Shown: one piece after another, positions 16,923-25,842 of the stretch
Numbering within the stretch: position 1 is the first letter of the stretch
How the letters are laid out: every line of letters starts with the position of its first letter
Assembly (NCBI GenBank): GCA_905221115.1
Contig: CAJNBX010000005.1
Span: 62,001-126,000 of the forward strand
Length of the DNA: 64,000 bases
Source of the DNA: a bacterium
Lineage (GTDB): Bacteria > Bacillota > Bacilli > Lactobacillales > Streptococcaceae
Direction of reading: 5' to 3'
Notes under the pieces: model-generated
Seen by the model: the letters and a program-made list of their open reading frames with translations, nothing else
Database searches by the model: none
What the model was told of the DNA's origin: nothing
Translations under genes and position numbers: made by a program

Positions 16923-18323
16923 ATGGATGCCAAATTAAGATATAAGGTAAAGAAGATCAAGATTGTCTTTTTTGATATTGATGATACATTGAGAAATTCC
17001 AAGACAGGTTTTATTCCAGCTTCAATCCCAACTGTTTTTAAGCAATTACGTGAGAAAGGAATTTTGACAGGTATTGCTTCTGGACGGGGGATTTTTGGTG
17101 TCGTGCCAGAGATTCGTGAACTCAAACCTGATTTTTTTGTGACCTTGAATGGTGCCTATATTGAAGATAAAAAAGGTCAGGTGATTTATCAACATCAGAT
17201 CGAGAAGTCAGATGTTGAGGAGTATATCTCTTGGGCTAAGCAAGAAGGAATTGAGTATGGCTTGGTTGGGAGTCATGAAGCCAAGTTGTCGACTCGCACC
17301 GATATGATTAGTGAAGCTATCAATCCAATTTATCCCGACTTAGATGTAGATCCAGATTTCCATGAAAAAGAAGACATCTATCAGATGTGGACTTTTGAAG
17401 ATAAAGGAGATGACTTGCACTTGCCTGATAGTCTCTCAGACAAACTTCGCATGGTTCGTTGGCATCAACATTCGTCTGATATTGTGCCGATTTCAGGCTC
17501 CAAAGCGACAGGTGTGGAAAAGGTTGTGGAACACCTTGGCTTGAAACCAGAGAACGTCATGGTTTTTGGAGATGGGCTGAATGACTTGGAACTCTTTGAT
17601 TATGCTGGAATCAGCGTTGCTATGGGAATTTCTCATGATAAGATCAAAGAAAAAGCAGATTATATTACAAAAATACTAGAAGAAGATGGCATTTTTGATG
17701 CCTTAGAAGGATTTGGTATGGTAGAAAAAGAATTGCATTTCCCACAAGTAGACATTGAAACAGTAGAAGGTCCTATCGCGACTATTAAGACCAATCATGG
17801 AGACTTGCGTATCAAGCTTTTCCCTGAACATGCTCCTAAAACAGTGGCTAACTTTATAGCTCTTTCAAAAGATGGCTACTATGATGGAGTCATTTTCCAT
17901 CGTATTATCAAGGATTTTATGATCCAAGGTGGAGATCCAACTGGAACTGGTATGGGTGGCGAGTCAATCTACGGTGAATCATTTGAGGATGAATTTTCAG
18001 AAGAACTTTACAATATCCGTGGTGCCCTTTCCATGGCTAATGCTGGTCCAAATACCAACGGCAGCCAATTCTTTATCGTGCAAAATCAACACCTGCCTTA
18101 TTCTAAAAAAGAAATTGCTCGTGGTGGTTGGCCAGAACCGATTGCGGAAATCTATGCCAACCAAGGTGGGACACCTCACCTAGACCGCCGTCACACGGTT
18201 TTTGGACAGTTGGTGGATGAAGCATCTTACGCTGTTTTAGATGAAATTGCTGCTGTTGAGACAGGGGCTATGGACAAGCCAGTTGAAGATGTTGTGATTG
18301 AAACAATTGAAATCGAGGACTAA
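16923..18323 (+). CDS. Bifunctional Cof-type HAD phosphatase / cyclophilin-type peptidyl-prolyl isomerase
   Basis: This 466-residue fusion has an N-terminal HAD-IIB domain (residues about 12-265). It shows motif I VFFDIDDTL, the motif II/III region GSKATGVEK, and motif IV VFGDGLNDLELF. The C-terminal cyclophilin domain (about 280-460) has FHRIIKDFMIQGGDPTGTG and the NTNGSQFFI motif. The first domain should dephosphorylate small phosphometabolites. The second catalyses cis-trans isomerisation of Xaa-Pro bonds. No signal peptide is present, so both act in the cytosol. The fusion recurs in streptococci, so it is not an assembly artefact. The gene is followed by the S1-domain gene after 1 bp. Confidence 0.92.
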   Translation: MDAKLRYKVKKIKIVFFDIDDTLRNSKTGFIPASIPTVFKQLREKGILTGIASGRGIFGVVPEIRELKPDFFVTLNGAYIEDKKGQVIYQHQIEKSDVEEYISWAKQEGIEYGLVGSHEAKLSTRTDMISEAINPIYPDLDVDPDFHEKEDIYQMWTFEDKGDDLHLPDSLSDKLRMVRWHQHSSDIVPISGSKATGVEKVVEHLGLKPENVMVFGDGLNDLELFDYAGISVAMGISHDKIKEKADYITKILEEDGIFDALEGFGMVEKELHFPQVDIETVEGPIATIKTNHGDLRIKLFPEHAPKTVANFIALSKDGYYDGVIFHRIIKDFMIQGGDPTGTGMGGESIYGESFEDEFSEELYNIRGALSMANAGPNTNGSQFFIVQNQHLPYSKKEIARGGWPEPIAEIYANQGGTPHLDRRHTVFGQLVDEASYAVLDEIAAVETGAMDKPVEDVVIETIEIED

Positions 18324-18324
18324 G

Positions 18325-18687
18325 ATGAAAATCGGTGATAAGCTAAAGGGGCGTATTACAGGGATTCAGCCCTACGGTGCCTTTGTTGAACTAGAGACGG
18401 GTGATACGGGACTGATTCACATTTCAGAGATTCGAACAGGATTTATTGAAAATATTCATGAAGCCTTGAAAGTCGATGAAGAGGTTCAAGTTCAGGTAGT
18501 AGATTTGGATGAATTTACAGGGAAAGCCAGTCTTTCTATCCGTACTTTGGAGGAAGAAAAGCACCAGTTTCCGAGACGGAGACGCTTTTCAAGCGACCGC
18601 TTTAACTACGGCTTTGCGCCCCTCAAAAGAATGATGCCAATTTGGACCAAGGAAGCTCTTCAACATTTGAAGAAGCAGAAGAATTAG
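18325..18687 (+). CDS. cvfD: S1 RNA-binding domain protein, CvfD/YugI-like
   Basis: This 120-residue protein is mostly one S1 domain (residues 1-75: GDKLKGRITGIQPYGAFVELETGDTGLIHISEI), followed by a basic tail rich in Arg and Lys. It matches the YugI/GSP13 family. The pneumococcal member, CvfD, acts as a post-transcriptional regulator of stress and virulence gene expression and may associate with ribosomes. The start at 18325 follows the upstream stop directly. An upstream in-frame TTG at 18298 lies inside the previous gene and is less likely. Confidence 0.83.
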   Translation: MKIGDKLKGRITGIQPYGAFVELETGDTGLIHISEIRTGFIENIHEALKVDEEVQVQVVDLDEFTGKASLSIRTLEEEKHQFPRRRRFSSDRFNYGFAPLKRMMPIWTKEALQHLKKQKN

Positions 18688-18704
18688 TTAGAAATCTATA
18701 TTCT

Positions 18705-18733
18705 TTGTAATGTTAATATAAATTTGCTATAAT
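18705..18733 (+). promoter_or_regulatory. Promoter of the methyltransferase gene
   Basis: TTGTAA (18705-18710), 17 bp, and TATAAT (18728-18733) with an extended TGC. The expected transcription start is the A of the ATG at 18740. Confidence 0.75.
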
Positions 18734-18739
18734 AGGACC

Positions 18740-19489
18740 ATGGAAGAAGAACAATTATTAAAATCAGGGGAGCGCATTAACCAGCTCTTTTCGACAGATA
18801 TCAAAATCATTCAAAATAGAGAGGTTTTTAGCTATTCGGTGGATAGTGTTCTCTTGTCACGATTTCCACGTTTTCCTAAAAAGGGCTTGATAGTGGATTT
18901 CTGTGCTGGGAATGGAGCAGTGGGGCTTTTTGCTAGCACTCGTACTCAGGCACAGATTTTGGCTGTTGAAATTCAGGAGCGTTTGGCGGATATGGCTGAA
19001 CGCTCTGTCCGTTTGAATGGTTTGGAAGAGCAGATGAAGGTCATCTGTGATGATTTGAAAAATATGCCTGCTCACATTCAGGGGAGTAAGGTGGATATGA
19101 TTTTGTGTAATCCGCCCTATTTCAAGGTGGATCCTCATTCAAACCTGAACGAGAGTGAACATTATCTCTTGGCTCGCCATGAAATCACGACCAATTTGCA
19201 GGAAATCTGTCGTAGTGCCCAGAGTATTCTCAAGTCTAATGGGCGTTTGGCTATGGTTCATCGGCCTGATCGACTTTTAGATATCTTGGATACGTTACAA
19301 CGGCATAATCTAGCACCTAAGCGCCTGCAATTTGTCTATCCAAAAAAGGAAAAGGAAGCCAATATGCTCTTGATTGAGGCTATCAAGGATGGCTCAACAA
19401 GCGGTTTTAAGGTCTTGCCACCTCTCATTGTTCACAATGATGATGGTTCTTATACGCCCGAACTCGAAGAGATTTATTATGGATCATAA
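18740..19489 (+). CDS. TrmN6-type adenine-N6 methyltransferase
   Basis: This 249-residue SAM-dependent methyltransferase resembles YfiC/TrmN6, which methylates A37 of tRNA-Val in E. coli. Visible motifs are [12 protein letters not shown] (SAM-binding glycine loop), [12 protein letters not shown] (motif II acid) and ILCNPPYF (the NPPY catalytic motif of N6-adenine or glutamine methyltransferases). No ribosome-binding site precedes the ATG, and the promoter places +1 on the A of the start codon. The downstream GIY-YIG gene overlaps its 3' end by 11 bp. The pairing of these two gene families is common in Firmicutes. Confidence 0.85.
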   Translation: MEEEQLLKSGERINQLFSTDIKIIQNREVFSYSVDSVLLSRFPRFPKKGLIVDFCAGNGAVGLFASTRTQAQILAVEIQERLADMAERSVRLNGLEEQMKVICDDLKNMPAHIQGSKVDMILCNPPYFKVDPHSNLNESEHYLLARHEITTNLQEICRSAQSILKSNGRLAMVHRPDRLLDILDTLQRHNLAPKRLQFVYPKKEKEANMLLIEAIKDGSTSGFKVLPPLIVHNDDGSYTPELEEIYYGS

Positions 19490-19775
19490 GGCTTATATGT
19501 ACGTGCTGGAGTGCCGTGACGGATCTTACTATACAGGCTATACGACTGATGTGAGAAAACGCCTCGCTGTTCACAATAGTGGGAAGGGAGCCAAATATAC
19601 ACGAGCACGCTTGCCAGTTAAACTCATCTATGCTCAAGGTTTTGCCAGTAAGGAAGAAGCCATGTCAGCTGAAGCCCTTCTCAAGCGTAAGAAGAGGCCA
19701 CAGAAGGAGCAATTTTTATCTGAAAATCAAGATAGAAATTTACTCATACTCAATGAAAATCAAAGAGCAAACTAG
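19479..19775 (+). CDS. GIY-YIG domain protein (UvrC-like small nuclease family)
   Basis: This 98-residue protein has the GIY-YIG core: [24 protein letters not shown] near the N-terminus (residues about 5-28), then [15 protein letters not shown] and the conserved Glu in [11 protein letters not shown]. It belongs to the COG2827 group, predicted endonucleases of unknown substrate. I place the start at 19479, overlapping the methyltransferase stop by 11 bp. The last nine residues and the stop codon are encoded by a BOX element that begins at 19746, so the natural C-terminus has been replaced. Confidence 0.85.
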   Translation: MDHKAYMYVLECRDGSYYTGYTTDVRKRLAVHNSGKGAKYTRARLPVKLIYAQGFASKEEAMSAEALLKRKKRPQKEQFLSENQDRNLLILNENQRAN

Positions 19776-19849
19776 GAAGCTAGCCGTAGGCAGTACTTGA
19801 GTACGGCAAGGCGAAGCTGACGTGGTTTGAAGAGATTTTCGAAGAGTAT
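19746..19849 (-). repeat. BOX element (boxA-boxC, no boxB) ending the GIY-YIG gene
   Basis: Both BOX ends are present (atactcaatgaaaatcaaag and ttttcgaagagtat) with the tacggcaaggcgaagctgac core. The element supplies the last codons and the TAG of the upstream gene. Reverse orientation. Confidence 0.9.
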
Positions 19850-19870
19850 CAGTTATTTTGAAGAATTGTG

Positions 19871-19898
19871 AGGAGCCCTTTGACTCCTCTTACTTTTG
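19871..19898 (+). terminator. Terminator after the GIY-YIG gene
   Basis: GAGGAG (19871-19876) pairs with CTCCTC (19885-19890) and is followed by a T-rich stretch. Confidence 0.7.
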
Positions 19899-19925
19899 TC
19901 AAAAAGCGAAAAAAATGCTACAATA
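19897..19925 (+). promoter_or_regulatory. Promoter of ppaC
   Basis: TTGTCA (19897-19902), 17 bp, TACAAT (19920-19925) with extended TGC, upstream of ppaC. Confidence 0.75.
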
Positions 19926-19953
19926 AAGAGAATAAACAAAATGAGGTATTATC

Positions 19954-20889
19954 ATGTCTAAGATTCTAGTATTTGGTCACCAAAATCCAGACTCAGATGC
20001 CATCGGGTCATCTGTAGCCTTTGCCTACCTTGCAAAAGAAGCCTACGGTTTGGATACGGAAGCTGTTGCCCTTGGAACTCCAAATGAAGAAACAGCCTTT
20101 GTCCTGAACTATTTTGGTGTGGAAGCACCGCGCGTTATCACTTCTGCTAAAGCAGAAGGCGCAGAGCAAGTTATCTTGACTGACCACAATGAATTCCAAC
20201 AATCTGTATCAGATATCGCTGAAGTAGAAGTTTATGGTGTTGTGGACCACCACCGTGTTGCTAACTTTGAAACTGCAAGCCCACTTTACATGCGTTTGGA
20301 GCCAGTTGGGTCAGCTTCTTCAATCGTTTATCGTATGTTCAAAGAACATGGTGTAGCTGTGCCTAAAGAGATTGCTGGTTTGATGCTTTCAGGTTTGATT
20401 TCAGATACCCTTCTTTTGAAATCACCAACAACACACCCAACAGATAAGGTCATTGCTCCTGAATTGGCTGAGTTGGCTGGTGTGAATTTGGAAGAATATG
20501 GCTTGGCTATGTTGAAAGCTGGTACCAACTTGGCTAGCAAATCTGCTGAAGAATTGATTGACATCGATGCTAAGACTTTTGAATTGAACGGAAATAATGT
20601 CCGTGTTGCTCAAGTAAACACAGTTGACATCGCTGAAGTCTTGGAACGCCAAGCAGAAATTGAAGCTGCAATGCAAGCTGCTAACGCAGCAAACGGCTAC
20701 TCTGACTTTGTCTTGATGATTACAGATATCGTCAACTCAAACTCAGAAATCTTGGCTCTTGGTACCAATATGGGCAAAGTCGAAGCGGCTTTCAACTTCA
20801 AACTTGAAAACAATCATGCCTTCCTTGCTGGTGCTGTTTCACGTAAGAAACAAGTGGTACCTCAATTGACTGAAAGCTTTAATGCTTAA
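19954..20889 (+). CDS. ppaC: Manganese-dependent inorganic pyrophosphatase (family II)
   Basis: This 311-residue DHH-superfamily enzyme hydrolyses pyrophosphate to two phosphates and pulls biosynthetic reactions forward. Metal-binding motifs are clear: [13 protein letters not shown] (motif I), TDHNEF (motif II), the DHH motif in [11 protein letters not shown], and the C-terminal [10 protein letters not shown] that binds the substrate. Length and codon use are normal for a highly expressed housekeeping gene. It is transcribed alone and followed by a terminator at 20938-20962. Confidence 0.96.
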   Translation: MSKILVFGHQNPDSDAIGSSVAFAYLAKEAYGLDTEAVALGTPNEETAFVLNYFGVEAPRVITSAKAEGAEQVILTDHNEFQQSVSDIAEVEVYGVVDHHRVANFETASPLYMRLEPVGSASSIVYRMFKEHGVAVPKEIAGLMLSGLISDTLLLKSPTTHPTDKVIAPELAELAGVNLEEYGLAMLKAGTNLASKSAEELIDIDAKTFELNGNNVRVAQVNTVDIAEVLERQAEIEAAMQAANAANGYSDFVLMITDIVNSNSEILALGTNMGKVEAAFNFKLENNHAFLAGAVSRKKQVVPQLTESFNA

Positions 20890-20937
20890 GATTTTAGTTA
20901 TCAATTCAAATTAGGAAAGGCTAGTTTGCCTTATATC

Positions 20938-20962
20938 GAAAGGAGTTTCGGCTCCTTTTTTT
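20938..20962 (+). terminator. Terminator of ppaC
   Basis: AAAGGAG pairs with CTCCTTT across TTTCGG, then a T run. Confidence 0.9.
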
Positions 20963-20975
20963 CTAGGAGTGAAGC

Positions 20976-21488
20976 ATGTTAGCAAATGGCGATTTGATTT
21001 TTGTGAGAGATGAGTCGGATATGGGGCAAGCCATCCTGACTTCCACAGGCAACTATAACCATGTTGCCATTTATTTGGATGGGATGATTTACCATACTAG
21101 TGGACAGAGTGGTGTTGTCTGTCAAGAACGAGCAGATTTCTTTAAGTCCAATCATTTGTACGACCTCTATGTTTACCCAGAAATGGATATCCAGTCTGTG
21201 AAGGAAAGAGCTGGCAAACATCTGGGAGCACCCTACAATGCTTCTTTCTATCCAGATGGAGCTGGTTTTTACTGTCCCCAGTACATGGCAGAAATCCTCC
21301 CCATTTTTGAAACTATTCCCATGAAATTTGGAGATGGGGAGCAGGAGATTAGTGATTTTTGGAGAGAGTATTATAGAGAACTAGGTTTGCCTGTTCCTCT
21401 GAACCAAGCTGGGACCAATCCTAGTCAGTTGGCAACATCGCCTCTGTTAGAATGTAAAGAAAGGAATCTTCATGATTCAGATTTTTAA
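20976..21488 (+). CDS. YiiX/NlpC-P60-like cysteine hydrolase
   Basis: This 170-residue protein resembles the permuted NlpC/P60 (YiiX/YebB) superfamily. LANGDLIFVRDES begins the domain. The His of YNHVAIYLDG and the Cys of GAGFYCPQYMAE are the likely catalytic pair. There is no signal peptide, so it is predicted cytosolic, which argues against peptidoglycan as substrate. It may hydrolyse an amide or thioester in a small molecule or lipid. It overlaps the following DUF1803 gene by 17 bp, so the two are probably co-translated. Confidence 0.7.
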   Translation: MLANGDLIFVRDESDMGQAILTSTGNYNHVAIYLDGMIYHTSGQSGVVCQERADFFKSNHLYDLYVYPEMDIQSVKERAGKHLGAPYNASFYPDGAGFYCPQYMAEILPIFETIPMKFGDGEQEISDFWREYYRELGLPVPLNQAGTNPSQLATSPLLECKERNLHDSDF

Positions 21489-22122
21489 TCCATCTCGTTT
21501 GACGAGACAGCCATTTTTTAGAGAATTGATCCGCTATCTGGACCAGCATGAGGATGTTATTTTGCGAGAAATTAAGGCTCAATTTCCAGATGTTGCAGTT
21601 GATAAACTCATGGAAGAGTATATAAAGGCAGGTTTGATTCTACGAGAAAATAAGCGCTATCACCTCAATCTTCCTATGCTTGAATCACTTGATGGTCTCG
21701 AACTGGATCAAGAGATTTTTGTCAAAGAAGATAGTCCGACCTATCAAGCCTTGTTAGAGCAGAGTTTTGAGACGGAATTACGAAATCAAACCAATGCAGC
21801 TATTTTAGTTGAAAAAACAGATTTTGCGCGCACTAAAATGACCCTTTCCAATTATTTCTACAAGGTCAAACATCAGTATCCTTTGACAGAAAAACAGCAG
21901 GAACTCTATGACATTTTGGGAGATGTCAATCCTGAGTATGCCCTCAAGTATATGACGACTTTTTTGTTGAAATTTCTCAAAAAAGACCAGCTTATGCAGA
22001 AACGCCGTGATATCTTTGTGGACAGTTTAGTTGTCCTAGGTTATATTGTTCAAAATGAAGATGGAAAGTATGAGTTGGCTATCGATTTTGATAAGGAAAG
22101 ATTAACTTTCTACTTGGCGTGA
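21472..22122 (+). CDS. DUF1803 family protein
   Basis: This 216-residue cytosolic protein matches the streptococcal/lactococcal DUF1803 family, whose function is unknown. It begins MIQIFNPSRLTRQPFFRELIRYL and contains a winged-helix-like stretch (HEDVILREIKAQFPDVAVDKLMEEYIKAGLILRENKRYHLN, about residues 25-66) that could bind nucleic acid. It has no transmembrane segment. It overlaps the upstream hydrolase gene by 17 bp. A role with the hydrolase is suggested only by that coupling. Confidence 0.75.
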   Translation: MIQIFNPSRLTRQPFFRELIRYLDQHEDVILREIKAQFPDVAVDKLMEEYIKAGLILRENKRYHLNLPMLESLDGLELDQEIFVKEDSPTYQALLEQSFETELRNQTNAAILVEKTDFARTKMTLSNYFYKVKHQYPLTEKQQELYDILGDVNPEYALKYMTTFLLKFLKKDQLMQKRRDIFVDSLVVLGYIVQNEDGKYELAIDFDKERLTFYLA

Positions 22123-22145
22123 TTTCTTGTTTCTGAGCACATTGT

Positions 22146-22196
22146 TTGACTTTCCTTAGTATTCGGTATAAACTATATGTAACCGGTAACACATAT
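22146..22196 (+). promoter_or_regulatory. Promoter and inverted repeat upstream of the csbD-like gene
   Basis: TTGACT (22146-22151) and TATAAA (22167-22172) form a -35/-10 pair with a short 15-bp spacer. Directly downstream lies an inverted repeat ATATGT-aaccggtaac-ACATAT (22175-22196) over the likely transcription start, a possible operator or leader hairpin. Confidence 0.5.
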
Positions 22197-22222
22197 CGGA
22201 ATAAACTAAAGGAGACAATCAT

Positions 22223-22414
22223 ATGTCACTTGAAAACAAATTGGAACAAGCAACAGGCGCTATCAAAGAAGGATTTGGTAAAGTTACTGGGGATAGCAAG
22301 ACAGAACTTGAAGGAGCTGTTGAAAAGACAGTTGCTAAGGCAAAAGAAGTTGTTGAAGACGCTAAAGGTGCTGTAGAAGGTGCCGTTGAAGGCTTGAAAA
22401 ACGCTTTTAAATAA
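22223..22414 (+). CDS. CsbD family stress protein
   Basis: This 63-residue hydrophilic, helix-forming protein has the CsbD pattern [29 protein letters not shown] near its N-terminus, followed by an Ala/Glu/Lys/Val-rich repeat region. CsbD-like proteins are induced by stress or stationary phase in other Firmicutes; their biochemical role is unknown. A strong AAAGGAGAC precedes the ATG. The gene stands alone, with a shared terminator towards convergent murE. Confidence 0.88.
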   Translation: MSLENKLEQATGAIKEGFGKVTGDSKTELEGAVEKTVAKAKEVVEDAKGAVEGAVEGLKNAFK

Positions 22415-22420
22415 AGATAG

Positions 22421-22454
22421 AAAAAATCAAGGGTTTCATTTCCCTTGATTTTTT
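22421..22454. terminator. Bidirectional terminator between csbD and murE
   Basis: AAAAAATCAAGGG (22421-22433) pairs with CCCTTGATTTTTT (22442-22454). The T run on one strand and the A run on the other let it serve both convergent genes. Confidence 0.92.
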
Positions 22455-22462
22455 TACGATCC

Positions 22463-23908
22463 TTATAAATAATTTTCTGCTACGGCGGCATCTCCAGGAT
22501 AGGCTTCTTTTTTTCCTTGAACGATTTGGTAGCAATCGGCTCCCTTACCAGCAATAATAACTGCATCTAATTCGTGATTTGTGATAGCCATAGCTGCCTT
22601 AATGGTTTCTTGGCGATCCGCAATTTTTTTAACAGGATGATTGATGTAGCTACTAATTTCATCTGCAATGGCCATTGGGTCCTCATAGTTGGGGTCATCA
22701 GCAGTCAAAAAGACTTGGATCTCAGGGTGTTGATTGAGGAGGAGGCCAAAGTCCTTACGACGACTTTCTCCCTTGTTTCCTGTCGAACCCAGAACCAGAG
22801 CAATCTTTCCAGTTTGATGAGTTTCAACCACATTGATGAGTTTTTTCAGACTATCCCCATTGTGGGCATAGTCGATGAAGACCTTGGCTCCATTTTTCTG
22901 AGTAAGGACTTCCATACGACCAGGAACGCGGGTTGCAGCAATTCCTTTTTTGATGTCCTCAAGACTAGCTCCGAGACGAAGACAAGCAAGTCCAGCAGCA
23001 ACGGCATTTTCTTGGTTGAAGTGTCCAATCAGTTGAATATCATAGTCTCCAACTAACTTTCCACTAGCTGAAAAACTAAAGGCTTTGGAATTCTCGATTT
23101 GGTTGCTCGATTGGCTACCATAGAAATCATGGTCTTGATCTGCCACTTGTTCTTTTAAGACAGAAAAGTGGTCCATGTCACTATTAATGATGACTGCTCG
23201 GCTATTTTCCATCAAGAGACGCTTGTGGTAGAAGTAGTCTTCAAAGCTAGGGTGTTCAATCGGGCCGATATGGTCTGGGCTGATATTGAGGAAAACTCCC
23301 ACATCAAATGTTAGACCATAGACACGTTTGACCAGATAGGCTTGACTGGAGACTTCCATGATGAGGTGGGTACGGTCATTTTGTACAGCTTGATGCATCA
23401 TATCAAAGAGGTCAATACTCTCAGGAGTTGTCAATGCAGACTTAAAGAAAGTCTTGCCATCTAGAGTTGTGTTCATGGTCGACAACATTGCAGGGCGATG
23501 CCCTTGAGATAAAATGTTATAGGCGAAATAGGCTGCTGTTGTCTTACCCTTAGTACCAGTAAAGGCAAGGAGTTTGAGTTTTTTCTGTGGATTGCCATAA
23601 AACTCCATGGCAATCAAACTCATGGCTTTCTTGATATCGCTGACAATAATGGCAGGAATACCGACCTCATAATCTTTTTCAGCCACATACCAACCGAGTC
23701 CTTGAGAGATTGCTGAAAGAAGAAATTCCTTCTTAAAGGCAGCACCCTTGACGAAAAAGAGGCTCTTTTCTTTAGCCTTGCGACTGTCATAGCAGATGGT
23801 GTTAAACACGACATGGCTGTAGTTGTAGTGATAATGTCCTTGGTCGATAATCTCACGGAAGAGACCATCTTTCTTTAATATATCTAATACGGTTTCAATC
23901 TTTATCAT
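22463..23908 (-). CDS. murE: UDP-N-acetylmuramoyl-L-alanyl-D-glutamate--L-lysine ligase
   Basis: This 481-residue Mur ligase adds the third residue of the peptidoglycan stem peptide. The ATP loop is [13 protein letters not shown] (about residue 115). The signature [10 protein letters not shown] replaces the DNPR motif of diaminopimelate-adding enzymes and indicates lysine specificity, as in streptococci. The C-terminal AGKGADCYQ is typical. Reading leftwards, TTGTAA-17-TACAAT puts the transcription start about at the ATG, so little or no leader is expected. The gene is divergent from a flippase gene of the same pathway. Confidence 0.95.
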   Translation of the reverse strand: MIKIETVLDILKKDGLFREIIDQGHYHYNYSHVVFNTICYDSRKAKEKSLFFVKGAAFKKEFLLSAISQGLGWYVAEKDYEVGIPAIIVSDIKKAMSLIAMEFYGNPQKKLKLLAFTGTKGKTTAAYFAYNILSQGHRPAMLSTMNTTLDGKTFFKSALTTPESIDLFDMMHQAVQNDRTHLIMEVSSQAYLVKRVYGLTFDVGVFLNISPDHIGPIEHPSFEDYFYHKRLLMENSRAVIINSDMDHFSVLKEQVADQDHDFYGSQSSNQIENSKAFSFSASGKLVGDYDIQLIGHFNQENAVAAGLACLRLGASLEDIKKGIAATRVPGRMEVLTQKNGAKVFIDYAHNGDSLKKLINVVETHQTGKIALVLGSTGNKGESRRKDFGLLLNQHPEIQVFLTADDPNYEDPMAIADEISSYINHPVKKIADRQETIKAAMAITNHELDAVIIAGKGADCYQIVQGKKEAYPGDAAVAENYL

Positions 23909-23915
23909 ACTTTCT

Positions 23916-23966
23916 ATTGTAAACCGAAAGTCGCAAATTTACAAGTAACAAGGAAAAGTTTATAAT
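23916..23966. promoter_or_regulatory. Overlapping divergent promoters of murE and the flippase gene
   Basis: Minus strand: -35 TTGTAA (23944-23939), 17 bp, -10 TACAAT (23921-23916), for murE. Plus strand: -35 TTTACA (23938-23943), 17 bp, -10 TATAAT (23961-23966), for the flippase gene. The two -35 hexamers share five base pairs, so two polymerases cannot occupy both at once. Confidence 0.7.
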
Positions 23967-24013
23967 GGAAGATAAGGAGTTTTTCCTAGTTATCAAAATT
24001 GAATGAGGAATCT

Positions 24014-25636
24014 ATGTCGCACGAAAACAATCACCAGCAGGCCCAGATGTTACGGGGGACTGCTTGGTTAACGGCTAGTAACTTTATCAGTCGCCTGCTT
24101 GGGGCCATCTATATTATCCCTTGGTACATCTGGATGGGGTCTTATGCGGCTACGGCCAATGGTCTCTTTACCATGGGTTATAATATCTATGCCTGGTTCT
24201 TGCTGGTTTCAACAGCAGGTATTCCAGTTGCGGTGGCCAAGCAAGTTGCCAAGTATAATACCATGCGAGAAGAGGAGCATAGCTTTGCCCTGATTAGAAG
24301 CTTTTTAGGCTTTATGACAGGACTAGGCCTCATTTTTGCTTTAGTCTTGTATGTCTTTGCTCCTTGGCTAGCAGACTTGTCTGGCGTGGGCAAAGACTTG
24401 ATACCTATCATGCAAAGCTTGGCTTGGGGAGTCTTGATTTTCCCATCTATGAGTGTTATCCGAGGATTTTTCCAAGGGATGAATAACCTGAAGCCTTATG
24501 CCATGAGCCAAATCGCTGAGCAGGTCATTCGTGTTATCTGGATGCTTCTAGCAACCTTTATCATTATGAAGTTCGGTTCAGGAGATTACCTAGCAGCCGT
24601 TACCCAATCGACCTTTGCGGCCTTTGTCGGTATGGTAGCCAGTTTTGCAGTTTTGATTTATTTCCTTGCTCAAGAAGGGTTACTCAAAAGAGTATTTGAA
24701 ACAGGGGATAAGATTAACAGCAAGCGTCTCTTGATCGATACCATTAAGGAAGCCATTCCTTTTATCTTGACAGGGTCTGCCATCCAGCTCTTCCAGATTC
24801 TGGATCAGATGACCTTTATCAATAGTATGAGCTGGTTTACCAACTACAGCAACGAGGACTTGGTTGTCATGTTTTCTTATTTCTCAGCCAATCCTAATAA
24901 AATCACGATGATTTTGATTTCTGTTGGGGTTTCAATTGGGGGTGTCGGTTTACCACTTTTGACTGAAAACTATGTCAAGGGGGACTTGAAGGCAGCTTCT
25001 CGTCTCGTTCAGGACAGTATTACCATGCTTTTTGTATTCCTGCTACCAGCAACGGTTGGAGTGATTATGGTAGGAGAACCTCTTTATACAGTCTTTTATG
25101 GCAAGCCAGATAGTTTGGCCATGGGCTTGTTTGTCTTTGCAGTTTTGCAGTCTACTATTTTAGGCTTGTACATGGTCTTGTCTCCAATGCTTCAGGCCAT
25201 GTTCCGCAACCGCAAGGCAGTTCTCTATTTTATCTATGGTTCCATTGCCAAGCTGGTCTTGCAAATACCTACCATCGCCCTCTTCCACAGTTATGGTCCT
25301 TTGATTTCCACAACCATTGGGCTCATCATTCCTAACGTCTTGATGTATCGGGATATTTGTCAAGTAACTGGTGTCAAGCGCAAGGTGATTTTGAAGCGAA
25401 CCATTTTAATCAGTTTGTTGACACTTGTTATGTTCATCGGTGTAGGTGCCATCCAGTGGATTTTAGGATTTGTCTTCCAACCAAGTGGACGTTTGTGGAG
25501 CTTCCTTTATGTTGCTCTTGTTGGTGCCATGGGTGGAGGAGTATATGGGGTCATGAGTCTCCGTACTCGTTTATTGGATAAGGTGATTGGAAAAGCTCAA
25601 GCAGATCGCCTGCGAGCAAAATTAAAAATTTCTTAA
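24014..25636 (+). CDS. MurJ/YtgP-type lipid II flippase (MOP superfamily)
   Basis: This 540-residue polytopic protein has about 14 hydrophobic segments and belongs to the oligosaccharidyl-lipid flippase group (YtgP/SpoVB-like). Family members complement MurJ and move lipid II across the membrane for wall synthesis. The N-terminal LRGTAWLTASNFISRLLGAIYIIPW is characteristic, with charged residues inside the first helices. I chose the ATG at 24014, preceded by gagga, rather than a TTG 15 bp upstream. The partner gene murE is divergent across an unusually tight promoter region. Which polymer is moved in vivo is an inference. Confidence 0.85.
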   Translation: MSHENNHQQAQMLRGTAWLTASNFISRLLGAIYIIPWYIWMGSYAATANGLFTMGYNIYAWFLLVSTAGIPVAVAKQVAKYNTMREEEHSFALIRSFLGFMTGLGLIFALVLYVFAPWLADLSGVGKDLIPIMQSLAWGVLIFPSMSVIRGFFQGMNNLKPYAMSQIAEQVIRVIWMLLATFIIMKFGSGDYLAAVTQSTFAAFVGMVASFAVLIYFLAQEGLLKRVFETGDKINSKRLLIDTIKEAIPFILTGSAIQLFQILDQMTFINSMSWFTNYSNEDLVVMFSYFSANPNKITMILISVGVSIGGVGLPLLTENYVKGDLKAASRLVQDSITMLFVFLLPATVGVIMVGEPLYTVFYGKPDSLAMGLFVFAVLQSTILGLYMVLSPMLQAMFRNRKAVLYFIYGSIAKLVLQIPTIALFHSYGPLISTTIGLIIPNVLMYRDICQVTGVKRKVILKRTILISLLTLVMFIGVGAIQWILGFVFQPSGRLWSFLYVALVGAMGGGVYGVMSLRTRLLDKVIGKAQADRLRAKLKIS

Positions 25637-25650
25637 AAAATAATTTATAA

Positions 25651-25709
25651 ATAAAATGAATAAGTTGAGTTTTTTAAAAATCAAAACACTCTCTTATTCA
25701 TTTTTTATT
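25651..25709 (+). terminator. Terminator after the flippase gene
   Basis: ATAAAATGAATAAG pairs with CTTATTCATTTTTTAT across an AT-rich loop and ends in T residues. Confidence 0.75.
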
Positions 25710-25781
25710 GTTAGAATTGGATATGAAATGTAAATTAGAGAATAAATAACGAAAGTAATTGAATTTTATGTCAAAAAACAC

Positions 25782-25810
25782 TTGACTAAAAAGTAGTTAG
25801 TTTGTATAAT
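25782..25810 (+). promoter_or_regulatory. Promoter of the oligopeptide-binding lipoprotein gene
   Basis: TTGACT (25782-25787), 17 bp, TATAAT (25805-25810), a near-consensus housekeeping promoter. Confidence 0.85.
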
Positions 25811-25842
25811 AAAACAAATATTTAAATCAGGAGGTTCTGGAA

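Noticed and set aside
22146..22376. 76-codon plus-strand frame over the csbD-like gene
   Set aside because: It is a shifted frame of the csbD-like gene and starts inside its promoter.
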